From positions 1-45,839 of the IMG/VR virus record IMGVR_UViG_3300012931_000032: 45,839 bases of DNA; one strand, 5' to 3'. The notes below the pieces were generated by a model. It saw only the letters and a list, made by a program, of their open reading frames with translations. It searched no databases and was not told where the DNA came from. The position numbers were made by a program, and so were the translations under genes. Shown here piece by piece: positions 28,265 through 36,977 of the stretch (position 1 is the first letter of the stretch; each line of letters begins with the position of its first letter). Source of the DNA: a virus.

Positions 28265-29211
28265 TGGCAAGGTTAAAATCTCGCAAGCCTCAGGAGATAG
28301 AGTGTTTTCTCGATTCTGGGGCGCATGGATTATATAATAAATTCATACGGTTAGCTTCTAATATTCGAGATTACAATATTACCACCACCTCAGAATTTAA
28401 AGAATACCTTGATTCGTATGCAAAATATTTAAAAGGGTTTGGACACCAATTTTCTACTTATGTTAATTTAGATGTAATCTTTAATCCTGCAAAAACTTGG
28501 GAAATGCAGAAATATCTTGAGAATGAGCATGGCCTAAAGCCCTTGCCAGTATTCCATTTCGGAGAAAATATAAATTGGCTTTACAAATACATGGATAATT
28601 ATGACTATCTTGGGATAGGTGGTCTTGGGCAAGAAGTCCCCAAGACAAAATTCATCCATTATGCTGATAGAATCTTTAAAGATATTTGTGATAAAAATGG
28701 TTTCCCTAAAGTGAAAATTCATGGTTTTGCCATGACCAGTATTGATTTGATTCTTAGGTATCCTTGGTTCTCCGTTGATTCCTCTTCATGGTTAGTAAGT
28801 GAAAGATATGCTTTAATGATAGTCCCTCGAATGAGAAACGGACAATTCTTTTATGGCATTCCACCGGAAATGATTTCCGTTAGTATGCGCCACAGTAAAA
28901 CTAAAAACCATATGAGTCATTTTTCGCCTATGGTTCAAAAAGCAATCCATCAATTCGCTGAAGAAGTTGGCGGATTCAAATACGGAAAATCAGAATTTTA
29001 TACAATGGCGGACGACCATAAAATTAATTTCAAAAACCAAGAATATTGGGCGAATAAAGAGGATAGATTAGTAGAGAAAATAATTGAACCAGGTTTTGGT
29101 AATAGTATGCAAATCCGCAATACCATCAATACTTATTATTTTAAGAAACTGGAAGAATTTGTCTTGCTTCATCCGAGACAATTCAGGCCAGAAATGAGGA
29201 GGATAATTTAA
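28264..29211 (+). CDS. dpdA: DpdA, TGT-like 7-deazapurine-in-DNA transglycosylase
   Basis: 315 residues. ECFLDSGAHGLYNKF, a YVNLDVIFNPAKTWEMQKYL segment, PLPVFHFGEN, YDYLGIGGLGQ, VKIHGFAMTS and YPWFSVDSSSW occur in the order seen in phage and bacterial DpdA proteins, relatives of tRNA-guanine transglycosylase with a TIM barrel. The Asp residues of LDSGA and VNLDVI fit the TGT-type active site. DpdA exchanges guanine in DNA for a 7-deazaguanine. FolE, QueD and QueE upstream supply the base. It starts at the overlap with the 3D-domain gene. Confidence 0.82.
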   Translation: MARLKSRKPQEIECFLDSGAHGLYNKFIRLASNIRDYNITTTSEFKEYLDSYAKYLKGFGHQFSTYVNLDVIFNPAKTWEMQKYLENEHGLKPLPVFHFGENINWLYKYMDNYDYLGIGGLGQEVPKTKFIHYADRIFKDICDKNGFPKVKIHGFAMTSIDLILRYPWFSVDSSSWLVSERYALMIVPRMRNGQFFYGIPPEMISVSMRHSKTKNHMSHFSPMVQKAIHQFAEEVGGFKYGKSEFYTMADDHKINFKNQEYWANKEDRLVEKIIEPGFGNSMQIRNTINTYYFKKLEEFVLLHPRQFRPEMRRII

Positions 29212-29561
29212 TGTTGCATCATATTAAATATGAAGAAGCCCCAAGGGTTTATCCGATAGATTGGATGCCTATTTCAAATATGCCAAATAATCCCAATGCT
29301 ATTAATGCTATTGGAACTAGATTTCCTTCTGGAACTTCCATTCTTTATAGTATTGCTCACATGAAGACTGGAACAAAATTTCACCACATTAGTTTTGCTC
29401 GCTTAGATGGACAATATCCCCATTGGGATGAAATGAGAAATGAATTGCGGAAGCTTCCATGGCTTGACCAAAACAAGGCAATCTTTATGGTCATTCCCCC
29501 GGAAAAAGAATATGTCAATGTCAATCCCACTTGTCTCCATTGGTGGCAGAAGATAGATTAA
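29211..29561 (+). CDS. Conserved phage hypothetical protein, 116 aa
   Basis: Translationally coupled to dpdA by a one-base overlap. Motifs HHISFARLDGQYPHWDEMRN and AIFMVIPPEKEYVNV are reminiscent of a small phage family of unknown function. Because of coupling it may assist the modification system, which is only positional evidence. Confidence 0.7.
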   Translation: MLHHIKYEEAPRVYPIDWMPISNMPNNPNAINAIGTRFPSGTSILYSIAHMKTGTKFHHISFARLDGQYPHWDEMRNELRKLPWLDQNKAIFMVIPPEKEYVNVNPTCLHWWQKID

Positions 29562-29845
29562 TGGCTAAAATCTATTATTTCCCATTTTGGAAACCTGTTG
29601 AAATGAGTAGAGAACCCTCCGAAGAAGAAAAGAAAATTATTATGGAACTAGTAACCAAGATAACTACAAATGAAGTTGTGGATAAGATTTTTTCTTGGAT
29701 TCAAACATTTTCTGATGAAATTCAAATTATCTTAATGGAATCTATAGATGTCATGATAAAAAATCTGGATTCCATTTCAAAGCATCCAAATAAAGATAGG
29801 ATAGTTTCTGAATTATTAAAACAAAAGGAGATGAATGATGCCTGA
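29561..29845 (+). CDS. Hypothetical helical protein, 94 aa
   Basis: Starts at ATG sharing a base with the upstream stop. After a short aromatic start (KIYYFPFWKP) the protein is almost all helix (EKKIIMELVTKITTNEVVDK onwards). No family recognised. Confidence 0.65.
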   Translation: MAKIYYFPFWKPVEMSREPSEEEKKIIMELVTKITTNEVVDKIFSWIQTFSDEIQIILMESIDVMIKNLDSISKHPNKDRIVSELLKQKEMNDA

Positions 29846-30071
29846 TTTAAGAACATTATTTATGGATTGTTTTGGTCTTGTGGATAGGTTGAGCCACTAC
29901 AATCGTACCAAAACCAATCCAATTTGTCCTTTCTGTGGAGCAGATTTTAATAATAATGACAATTTCCAACATGATGATGATTGTTTAGTTATTGAGGCCA
30001 TCCGTCTTTTTAGCCATATGAAAGAATATCTGACAAATAATCCTGCAACCGATGAGGAGGAAGAATCATGA
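29835..30071 (+). CDS. Small zinc-knuckle protein, 78 aa
   Basis: CPFCGADFNN followed by HDDDC forms a CCHC-type metal site in the middle. Acidic tail (TDEEEES) overlaps the next gene by four bases. Strong AAAGGAG upstream. No family recognised. Confidence 0.7.
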   Translation: MMPDLRTLFMDCFGLVDRLSHYNRTKTNPICPFCGADFNNNDNFQHDDDCLVIEAIRLFSHMKEYLTNNPATDEEEES

Positions 30072-30736
30072 ATATTTGTAAATCAATCTTGGATGCAGGG
30101 GTGTTAGAAATCAGGGATTTGGATGCCGGACAAGAACCTTTCCTATATAGTTCAGGGAATTGGGGTCCTGGGTATGTCATGATAAAAGGTTTGGTATCAA
30201 AACGTTCATTACTTGTTTCATTATGTAAAGAGTTATCCAATAAAATTATGAAGTTGACAAGTCCAGATTTAGTAGCAGGTAATGTTACTGGGGGAATGAT
30301 ACCTGGATGGCTCATCAGCACTTATTTATTTATCCCATTTGTATATGTCCGAGATACTCGAAAAAAGGGCGGACATAGAGAGCAGGTAACTGGTCTTAGC
30401 AAGGAATTAACTGGTTCTTGTTTAATAGTAGAGGAATTGGTTAATTTTGCTCAGACTACAATTAATAGTGCGGAAGTTCTCCGTAATCTTGGATTTGAAG
30501 TACCTTATGCTGCTACCATTCTTTCGTATGAGAATCCCAGAGCTATTAAATCCTTAGAAATTTTTAATTTAAACCTAATTTCCTTAATAACCCTTCCTGA
30601 ACTACTTAATGAAGCTGAGATAAGTGGGAAGTTCTCAAAGAAGGCTATAAGGGATTATCGTATGTTTTTATTAAATCCCATTGATTGGCAAAGGGATAAA
30701 GGATTGGAGCCGGTGCCAAACGGAGGAACCAAATGA
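30068..30736 (+). CDS. pyrE: Orotate phosphoribosyltransferase-like protein (PyrE-like), altered PRPP motif
   Basis: 222 residues. FLYSSGNWGPGYVMIKGLVS matches the N-terminal substrate region of PyrE, VAGNVTGGMIPGWLIS the early PRPP-fold strand, and VYVRDTRKKGGHREQVTG the flexible lysine-rich loop. The PRPP-binding motif, usually V-E-D-V-x-T-T-G, reads LIVEELVNFAQTTINSAE, so the second acidic residue is Glu and the TTG is not kept. The substrate may be orotate or another base. The next gene is PyrF-like and overlaps by 4 bases. Confidence 0.75.
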   Translation: MNICKSILDAGVLEIRDLDAGQEPFLYSSGNWGPGYVMIKGLVSKRSLLVSLCKELSNKIMKLTSPDLVAGNVTGGMIPGWLISTYLFIPFVYVRDTRKKGGHREQVTGLSKELTGSCLIVEELVNFAQTTINSAEVLRNLGFEVPYAATILSYENPRAIKSLEIFNLNLISLITLPELLNEAEISGKFSKKAIRDYRMFLLNPIDWQRDKGLEPVPNGGTK

Positions 30737-31410
30737 AACCGATGATAATGATTGCTTTAGATAATGACCCATTTTACTTTGTGGAAATTCTTGGCCGGTC
30801 GCTTACTAATATTGGTTTTAAAATCAATCTTGATTATATTTTGAAGGTTGGGATTAAACAGGCTAGTCGCTTAAAGGATTTTGGGAAACCTTTATTTGCT
30901 GATTTAAAAATGTGGAATGGAAAAAGAACAATGATGTCTATCCTTGAACAGTTGGGTGATGCTGGGTTTGAATATGCCAATGTTCATATTTTGGCTGGGC
31001 CAGAAATTCCTAAGATGAACTTTGTATATAAACAGAGGAATGACAGTTTAAAACTTCTCGGAGTAGCTTTACTTACTCATTATAATGAAAATTATGGAAT
31101 AGAATTTTTTGACCGAGATACCTCTATTGAAATAGTAGATTTAATTGAAAAAGGTAATAAAATGCCTTTAGATGGTATTGTTGCCGGAGCAAATTATATG
31201 CCTTATGTTTCAAATGAGAAAATAAAAGTTACTCCAGGAATTCGTCCTTCTTGGTATGAAGATAAAAGGCATTCTAATGCAGTAACTCCAAAAAAGGCAC
31301 TCGATTTAGGTTCAGATATTCTTGTGATTGGTTCTCCAATTACCAAAAATAAGAATCCACTTGAAGCTTTAAATAAAATCTGGGAGGAAATCAATGAAAC
31401 AGACAGTTAA
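30733..31410 (+). CDS. pyrF: OMP decarboxylase-like protein (PyrF-like) with Asp-to-Asn change in the active site
   Basis: 225 residues, about the size of bacterial PyrF. IALDND (Asp10), LKVGI (Lys38), FADLKMWNGKRT (Asp57, Lys59, Asn62), and VTPGIRPSWYEDKRHSNAVT with IGSPITK near the end follow the family order. The catalytic D-x-K-x-x-D tetrad residue usually contributed by the neighbouring subunit is Asn62 here. Either activity is reduced or the reaction differs. It is coupled to the PyrE-like gene. Confidence 0.75.
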   Translation: MKPMIMIALDNDPFYFVEILGRSLTNIGFKINLDYILKVGIKQASRLKDFGKPLFADLKMWNGKRTMMSILEQLGDAGFEYANVHILAGPEIPKMNFVYKQRNDSLKLLGVALLTHYNENYGIEFFDRDTSIEIVDLIEKGNKMPLDGIVAGANYMPYVSNEKIKVTPGIRPSWYEDKRHSNAVTPKKALDLGSDILVIGSPITKNKNPLEALNKIWEEINETDS

Positions 31411-32446
31411 AGTCTCTGATTTAAGGGTTAAATTGTCTTTAGCTCAAGCTGCTTTGGATGATAAGGGCTTGATGGATTTTACCGGCAATGTTGTTTTCCA
31501 CAATAAAAAACTCTTTACCGGAAACGATAAACTGGTGGTAATTGGACCAGCCCCTTTTGATTTTGATTTTTCAGTTAATGGTAAAGATTTAATCACAGTT
31601 CTTGAGGGTGCAGGAGAAAGTGCTGATTTTCACCTAAAAGATGGAAGTATTAAAATAAAATCAGGAAAGGTAAAAGCTAAACTGGCTTTAGCAGATGTAG
31701 AAGCTCCCCTTTCCTGGATGACTGAATCTGGTTTAGACCAATTTCCCTTTTGGTCTCCCCTTCCGAAAGACTTCATAACTGCTCTTGATTGGTGCAAATT
31801 TTCTGCCTCTAAAGACGTATCTATTAAACCCAATACCTGTTTGAAAGTAATGAATAATAAAGTTTTATCCACTGATGGTTTCAGAATCTCACGTTATATC
31901 ATGGAAGAAGGTATAGGCATTACCATTCTCATTCCAAAAGAAGCTGTACCAATCATTGAGTCTTTTCCTGATGCAACTGAATTTGGAATGATTGGGAGTT
32001 CTTGGTTTTGCATTCATAATCCAGAAACTAAAATGATGTGTGGAGTTCGATTAGTTGTTGGAGATTTGCCTGATGGGATTGAAACTCTTTTTGATAAAGA
32101 AGGACAGGAAATCAAACTTCCAGAAGGGATGAAGGAATTAATCAAACGTAGTGGTAAATTCGTTGAAGGAGTGGCGGAAGAAGCAAAAGTCATTGATATT
32201 TTCATAAAAGAAGGAGAAATAAGTTGTAAAGGTATAAAGGATACAGGTTATCTTGAACAGCGAAATGATTTAGAATATCATGGACCTGAGATGGGTTTTT
32301 TGGTAATTCCCGCTTTATTTGAACAAATCCTTGATAAGATACAGACCATTATTCTATGTGAAAATTTATTGTCTTTCAAGGTGGGACCATTTCAGCATTT
32401 AATGGTTATTAATATACCCTTAAAACATATCGAAGAGGAAGATTAA
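31394..32446 (+). CDS. Sliding clamp (DnaN/gp45-like)
   Basis: 350 residues, close to bacterial DnaN length. Repeated beta-rich domains, with SVNGKDLITVLEGAGESADF, LKVMNNKVLSTDGFRISRY and a final FKVGPFQHLMVINIPLKHIE that resembles the DnaN C-terminal strand ending. ALDWCKFSASKD resembles the start of domain II. A DNA polymerase and a clamp loader gene follow. It starts behind AGGAGG inside the PyrF-like gene. Confidence 0.7.
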   Translation: MKQTVKVSDLRVKLSLAQAALDDKGLMDFTGNVVFHNKKLFTGNDKLVVIGPAPFDFDFSVNGKDLITVLEGAGESADFHLKDGSIKIKSGKVKAKLALADVEAPLSWMTESGLDQFPFWSPLPKDFITALDWCKFSASKDVSIKPNTCLKVMNNKVLSTDGFRISRYIMEEGIGITILIPKEAVPIIESFPDATEFGMIGSSWFCIHNPETKMMCGVRLVVGDLPDGIETLFDKEGQEIKLPEGMKELIKRSGKFVEGVAEEAKVIDIFIKEGEISCKGIKDTGYLEQRNDLEYHGPEMGFLVIPALFEQILDKIQTIILCENLLSFKVGPFQHLMVINIPLKHIEEED

Positions 32447-32649
32447 TGAAAATATTTTTTGCTGGTGGAGAAGGGTTGCCACGAACAAGACAAAAACAGA
32501 TGTTTAGTGATGGGGTAAGATACCGTCTTGTAAGTTTTTTCACCGGACAAGGACCTTGCAATAAAGTTGTAGATTGTGCTAAGGAATGGGAGAAAGATAA
32601 TGTCAGGGCTTCTAATCCACCAAATGAAAATGAACCAATTCCGTCTTAA
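32446..32649 (+). CDS. Hypothetical protein, 67 aa
   Basis: Begins with a one-base overlap of the clamp stop. N-terminus KIFFAGGEGLPRTRQKQMF then VRYRLVSFF looks like a small alpha/beta nucleotide-like fold, but no family is recognised. The C-terminus is polar and overlaps the next gene. Confidence 0.6.
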   Translation: MKIFFAGGEGLPRTRQKQMFSDGVRYRLVSFFTGQGPCNKVVDCAKEWEKDNVRASNPPNENEPIPS

Positions 32650-32857
32650 TGAATTTCAACATGAAAATCTTGTTGAAATGGATATAAACACTCAGTTCCT
32701 TTTACCTGATGCCATTGAAGGTGAAATATCAGGCGAACAGGATTTAGGAATGTGGATTCTCAAGGTTTCTCTTTCTCCTAAAATAAGTTATAAAAAAGGA
32801 ACCAAATTACAAGATTTAATTAATCTCAGAGACTATGTAAGGAGAGTGGACTTATGA
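32600..32857 (+). CDS. Hypothetical protein, 85 aa
   Basis: The ATG at 32600 has GGGAGA upstream; an in-frame GTG at 32576 and ATG codons at 32624 and 32630 are alternatives. Strand-rich centre (NTQFLLPDAIEGEISG, MWILKVSLSPKISY) and a basic end. Overlaps its neighbours on both sides. No family recognised. Confidence 0.55.
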   Translation: MSGLLIHQMKMNQFRLNEFQHENLVEMDINTQFLLPDAIEGEISGEQDLGMWILKVSLSPKISYKKGTKLQDLINLRDYVRRVDL

Positions 32858-33072
32858 ATCTCGTAGCGTGGAAGACAGTTCAAAGCCGTGAAAATAGACC
32901 TGATGAATTTTTTATTTCATTTGGGGGAGAGACTTTAACAACCCCTTTCTTTTTGTTTCATTGTTCTGAAAAAGAGGCAAGAGAAACCTTTGGTGATGCA
33001 ATTGATAAAATCACCGGATTGAATACTATTCATCCTATTAAATTGACCTTATCTATGAGAGAGGAAGAATAA
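32854..33072 (+). CDS. Hypothetical protein, 72 aa
   Basis: ATGA overlap with the preceding gene and AAGGAGAGTGG upstream. Beta-rich with one helix (SEKEARETFGDAIDKI). Acidic end MREEE. No family recognised. Confidence 0.7.
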   Translation: MNLVAWKTVQSRENRPDEFFISFGGETLTTPFFLFHCSEKEARETFGDAIDKITGLNTIHPIKLTLSMREEE

Positions 33073-33596
33073 TGGATGAAATTCAAAGACCTATTTCTAA
33101 AAGACAACAGGAAATGTTGCCGAAAGAAGAAAAGAAGGAGGAGCCTAACTCTTTTTCTTTAGTGCATTCCAAAACAGGCCGACAAATGGGGAAAACATCC
33201 AATATAAGTTTCGGTATACAAGCCGAAATTTTTAATGAAGCAATGACAAATGTAGGAAAAGAAATGGAAAAAGCCTCCCTTTCAGTGGATAATTTGAGTA
33301 AAGCCATGAAAAAGCTGCACTATTCAGAGAATTATGGAATGAAAAAGAAAGTTCTATTTTGTTCTGATTTTGCAACGATGGAATCCAAAATATTAGCTAG
33401 AATGAATGAGTATGCTGAAATTGGAAGTTTTTTGTCATATCAACTTGATGAGAAAGAAACCAAAAATTGCATTGGCATTGACCTTGCAAAACCCGGAAGT
33501 GAAAAGACTGTAATTGGGATAGCAATTGAAGAACTAAAAGCAGGTGATATGGTTATTGTAGATGTCAAGACAGGTAGAGTAACTAAAAAGAAATAG
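33072..33596 (+). CDS. Hypothetical protein, 174 aa
   Basis: Polar N-terminal 60 residues, a helical middle (EIFNEAMTNVGKEMEKASLS) and a C-terminal part CIGIDLAKPGSEKTVIGIAI that loosely resembles an RNase H-like first strand with its Asp, but no second acidic motif is seen. It precedes the polymerase gene by a few bases. Function unknown. Confidence 0.7.
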   Translation: MDEIQRPISKRQQEMLPKEEKKEEPNSFSLVHSKTGRQMGKTSNISFGIQAEIFNEAMTNVGKEMEKASLSVDNLSKAMKKLHYSENYGMKKKVLFCSDFATMESKILARMNEYAEIGSFLSYQLDEKETKNCIGIDLAKPGSEKTVIGIAIEELKAGDMVIVDVKTGRVTKKK

Positions 33597-33604
33597 AGGT
33601 GGTA

Positions 33605-36130
33605 ATGAGGGAAGAATCTTTACAAGGAAATAGAATTATCAAGGGTTTCTTCAATCTGGGTAATCCTACTCCGGTAACTGGAGAACCTAATTGCGCTGCT
33701 TGCGGTCTATATAAGAAAGTTCAGCATCCGAAAATGAATTATACAGGTGAAGGTCGATTAGAAACTTTAGCTATTGCTGAAGCACCTGGTTCTAAAGAAG
33801 ATGAATTTGGAATCCAACTTATTGGTGAAACAGGACAATTTTTTCGTACCTCTTTAAATAAATTTGATATAGACCTTGACAAAGACCTTTGGAAAATCAA
33901 TGCTATCAATTGCCGGCCTACAGATTCAAAAGGAAGTAATCGTCCCCCATCCTCCAAAGAGATCGAATATTGTCGTCCCATTGTTAAAGCAATAATTCAG
34001 CAATTAAAACCTAAATTTATTATTCTTGCTGGCGGTTCTGCGGTTGAATCTTTTTATGGAGATAGAAAATGGAGCGAATTTAGACCATACACTATCGGTC
34101 GTTATCGCCGTTTATGTATTCCTGACCCCGACGTTAATGCCTGGATTCTACCAATTGTTCACCCCTCTTATTTTACAAGAAATCCTGATGCTAAAGAGAT
34201 ATTTGTTAATGATTTACGTTGGGCAGTAAGCTGTCTGAGCTTTAAACCGCCGGTTTTCGATGATGAAAATAGCAAGATTACTGTTGTGACAAGATTCGAT
34301 GATGCTGTGACCCTTCTAAAATCTTTCAAAGAAATTTCCTCCCCAAGAGCTATTGATTATGAAACAAATTCACTTAGACCTTATTGGCCTGAATGTCGTC
34401 TTTTTTCCAAAGCAGTTTCTTTTGATGGACAATCGGGATATGCTTTTCCCCATGAATATCCTGGATATTGGTCTTCAGAGCAACTTGAAACTTTGAAGCA
34501 ACTTTGGATTGAATGCGTTTTAACTGGTGGTCCTCTAGTTGCTCATTCTGTTCCGATGGAAGAATCTTGGAATAAAGCAAAATTTATAGATACCTCTGAT
34601 AGATGGCTTTGTGACACTCTCCTTCGTGCCCACACAATTGATACCAGAGATAATTATGTTAATTTGAATTTTCAAACCTATATCAATTTTGGTGTCTATG
34701 GATATGATACCGAAATTGCTCCTTATAAAAAAGCAAAAGGAAAATCTCATTTTAATTCCATGCACAAATTACCTTATCATAAAATAGGGAAATATAATGG
34801 CATGGATGTAATGTTCACTCGGCGGTTAGTTCCAGCCCAAAGAATGGTAGGACCATTGAAATCTGCTGATGCCTTTTTCCAAAGAGGCATAGTCAATATG
34901 GCTAAGTTAGAGAAAACAGGAATTAACATTAATATTCCATATTGTAAAGACCAACATCAAAAGTTAGAGGACAGATTAACTGGAATTGAAAAAACCATTA
35001 AAGAAATGCCTGAGTGCAAAGAATTTAAAACCAAGAAAGGCAAAGAAATTAATATTGAAGCACCGGATGATATCCGTTATGTTTTATTTGATATAATGAA
35101 ATTGAAAGGAACTAAGCAAACTGCGAAAGGAACCAGATTATCCGCAGATATAGAAGTTCTACAAGGGATTAATTCTCCTTTCACTAATTTAATTATTGAC
35201 CATCGTAGGGTAAAAAAGATTCAAGATTATCTCGGTAACTTTATTTTCTTGGCGGATGAAAATGGAAGGATTCATCCTTCTTTTAATTTGCACCGTGCTA
35301 AAACTTTACGTTCCTCTAGTGATACTCCTAACTTTCAAAATATTCCCAAACATGATGAGGAAGCCAAAAAAATCATCCGAACTGGTATTATTCCTTCATT
35401 AAATAGACAATTTCTTGCCACAGATTATGGTTCGATGGAAGTGAGAATCTGGTGTTGTTATACAAAAGACCCAGTTCTTACTAAATATCTTGAGAATAAT
35501 CAAGATATGCATGGGGAATGGGGAGAATTTTTTAAAGTTTCCCGTTATGATGCTAAAAATGCTTTTGTCTTTCCCCTTATTTATGGTTCATATTACAAAA
35601 GTATTTATAAAGAATTTGTCAAACGTGGATATTCCCATCTTACTGAATCCAAAGTAAAGCAAGGTGAGGAAAAATTTTGGAATAAGTATCATTATTCCAA
35701 GGATTGGTTGGAAAAAATAGTTCATCATTATAATAAGACCGGTGAAGTTGAGACCATGTTCGGATTTAAGTTCACAGGTTTAATGACCAGAAATATGATT
35801 GCTAATTATCCAATTCAAAGTGCAGCATTCCATCTTCTGCTTTGGAGTCTTGATGAAATCAATAAAATTCAAACAAAAGAGAAGTGGCAATCCGATATGT
35901 GCGCCCAGATTCATGACGAAATTCTTCAGGATGCTGTCCCAGATGAACGACATTATATTGCTCAAGTTACTGAAAAAATTATGACAAAGGATACTAGAGA
36001 AAGATTTGACTGGATTCATATTCCGCTTCTTTCTGAATTTTCTTTATCTGACATTGATGGTAATTGGGCTGAAATGAAAGAACAAAGTCTTGTGGATGGT
36101 TATCTACAAGAAATTAAAAAGGCTGCATAG
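33605..36130 (+). CDS. polA: Family A DNA polymerase with N-terminal uracil-DNA-glycosylase-like domain
   Basis: About 841 residues; the start could also be the GTG at 33599. Residues 20-215 resemble family-4 UDG: IAEAPGSKEDEFGIQLIGET, INAINCRPTD and IVHPSYF. Residues 215-430 are a 3'-5' exonuclease with AIDYETNSL, VAHSVPMEESW and YNGMDVMFTRRL. The polymerase part has FLATDYGSMEVRIW (motif A), YDAKNAFVFPLIYGS (motif B) and QIHDEIL (motif C). A UDG-like domain joined to PolA is known in SPO1-like phages. It is the replicative polymerase working with the clamp and loader encoded nearby. Confidence 0.92.
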   Translation: MREESLQGNRIIKGFFNLGNPTPVTGEPNCAACGLYKKVQHPKMNYTGEGRLETLAIAEAPGSKEDEFGIQLIGETGQFFRTSLNKFDIDLDKDLWKINAINCRPTDSKGSNRPPSSKEIEYCRPIVKAIIQQLKPKFIILAGGSAVESFYGDRKWSEFRPYTIGRYRRLCIPDPDVNAWILPIVHPSYFTRNPDAKEIFVNDLRWAVSCLSFKPPVFDDENSKITVVTRFDDAVTLLKSFKEISSPRAIDYETNSLRPYWPECRLFSKAVSFDGQSGYAFPHEYPGYWSSEQLETLKQLWIECVLTGGPLVAHSVPMEESWNKAKFIDTSDRWLCDTLLRAHTIDTRDNYVNLNFQTYINFGVYGYDTEIAPYKKAKGKSHFNSMHKLPYHKIGKYNGMDVMFTRRLVPAQRMVGPLKSADAFFQRGIVNMAKLEKTGININIPYCKDQHQKLEDRLTGIEKTIKEMPECKEFKTKKGKEINIEAPDDIRYVLFDIMKLKGTKQTAKGTRLSADIEVLQGINSPFTNLIIDHRRVKKIQDYLGNFIFLADENGRIHPSFNLHRAKTLRSSSDTPNFQNIPKHDEEAKKIIRTGIIPSLNRQFLATDYGSMEVRIWCCYTKDPVLTKYLENNQDMHGEWGEFFKVSRYDAKNAFVFPLIYGSYYKSIYKEFVKRGYSHLTESKVKQGEEKFWNKYHYSKDWLEKIVHHYNKTGEVETMFGFKFTGLMTRNMIANYPIQSAAFHLLLWSLDEINKIQTKEKWQSDMCAQIHDEILQDAVPDERHYIAQVTEKIMTKDTRERFDWIHIPLLSEFSLSDIDGNWAEMKEQSLVDGYLQEIKKAA

Positions 36131-36155
36131 GATTGTAAATTAAGGAGCTAAACCT

Positions 36156-36335
36156 ATGAGTGAGTTCTGTTGTCGCTGTGGGGATACCTTGACCATAAGT
36201 GAAGTTATCTCTGTCGGAATGTTGACTTTCTGTTCCTTATGCGCCCCCAATACAGAGGAAGAAAAAAAGAAAGTTCTGGATGATTATAACACTTTTTGCA
36301 AACGACTAACGGAATCCCAGAATATAGGAGAATAA
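36156..36335 (+). CDS. Zinc-ribbon protein, 59 aa
   Basis: FCCRCGDT at residues 4-11 and FCSLCAP about 20 residues later form two knuckles. ATG after AAGGAGCTAAACCT. The remainder is one charged helix. Probably binds nucleic acid or protein. Short but well supported by spacing and ribosome site. Confidence 0.65.
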   Translation: MSEFCCRCGDTLTISEVISVGMLTFCSLCAPNTEEEKKKVLDDYNTFCKRLTESQNIGE

Positions 36336-36336
36336 T

Positions 36337-36543
36337 ATGAGCCTGTCCATCAAAGAAATAGTATTAAAATATTTGAAAGAAAATAATTTTGATGGTTTAT
36401 TCCATTCTGATATGGATTGTGCCTGCGATATTGAAGATTTAATTCCTTGTGATGAACCTTCTGTAGCTTGTACCGCAGGTATAAAAGTACCGTGTGATTG
36501 TGAAGAAAAACATGATTATCACATTATAAGGAGGGAATCATGA
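36337..36543 (+). CDS. Conserved phage Cys-rich protein, 68 aa
   Basis: The pattern VLKYLKENNFDGLF, CACDIEDLIPCDEP, then CTAGIKVPCDCEEKH is shared by a small family that I associate with phage genomes, of unknown function. Five Cys in the second half suggest metal binding. Confidence 0.75.
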   Translation: MSLSIKEIVLKYLKENNFDGLFHSDMDCACDIEDLIPCDEPSVACTAGIKVPCDCEEKHDYHIIRRES

Positions 36544-36836
36544 GATTTTGTAAAGAAGACACATTTTATTTATTTGAAGAAGCTCCCGGAATAAAAGGGA
36601 AAGACCCTTGTAATATTCTGGCAGAATGGATAGCCATTGACACTTTAATCAATCTTTTTTCTCTCGAAATGAAAAAGAAAATGCTTAATAAATTCCGAGA
36701 AGGAAAGAAAGGTTGGGATAGTCCAGGTACCCATCCTGACGGAGGAATATTGGCATCCTTAAGAAAAGCAGTGGAAAAGAAAGATTGGATAAGTGTTGCC
36801 AATCATGCTGCAATTCTATGGAATCGCCAAGAATAA
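36540..36836 (+). CDS. Hypothetical protein, 98 aa
   Basis: ATGA overlap with the preceding gene and AAGGAGGGAATC upstream. A helical protein; the GKKGWDSPGTHPDGGILASL segment and a following LRKAVEKKDWISVANHAAIL helix are distinctive, resembling phage proteins linked to nucleotide metabolism regulation only in style. Function unknown. Confidence 0.7.
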   Translation: MRFCKEDTFYLFEEAPGIKGKDPCNILAEWIAIDTLINLFSLEMKKKMLNKFREGKKGWDSPGTHPDGGILASLRKAVEKKDWISVANHAAILWNRQE

Positions 36837-36838
36837 AA

Positions 36839-36976
36839 ATGATTGTAAAACGATTATTTATCTTGGTTTTTTGTATTGCTTTAGCAATTCTTATTGCTTG
36901 GATAAGTATTCTTTGTCAACCAGACCATCGTAAACAAATGAACCCAACTGTCTATTCCTCTCCTTTTAGAGGATAA
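36839..36976 (+). CDS. Small membrane or exported peptide, 45 aa
   Basis: A basic start MIVKRL then a hydrophobic helix (FILVFCIALAILIAWISILC) and a polar tail. The ATG two bases after the upstream stop was chosen; ribosome site is weak. One-pass membrane topology, or a lipoprotein-less signal anchor. Confidence 0.5.
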   Translation: MIVKRLFILVFCIALAILIAWISILCQPDHRKQMNPTVYSSPFRG

Positions 36977-36977
36977 A

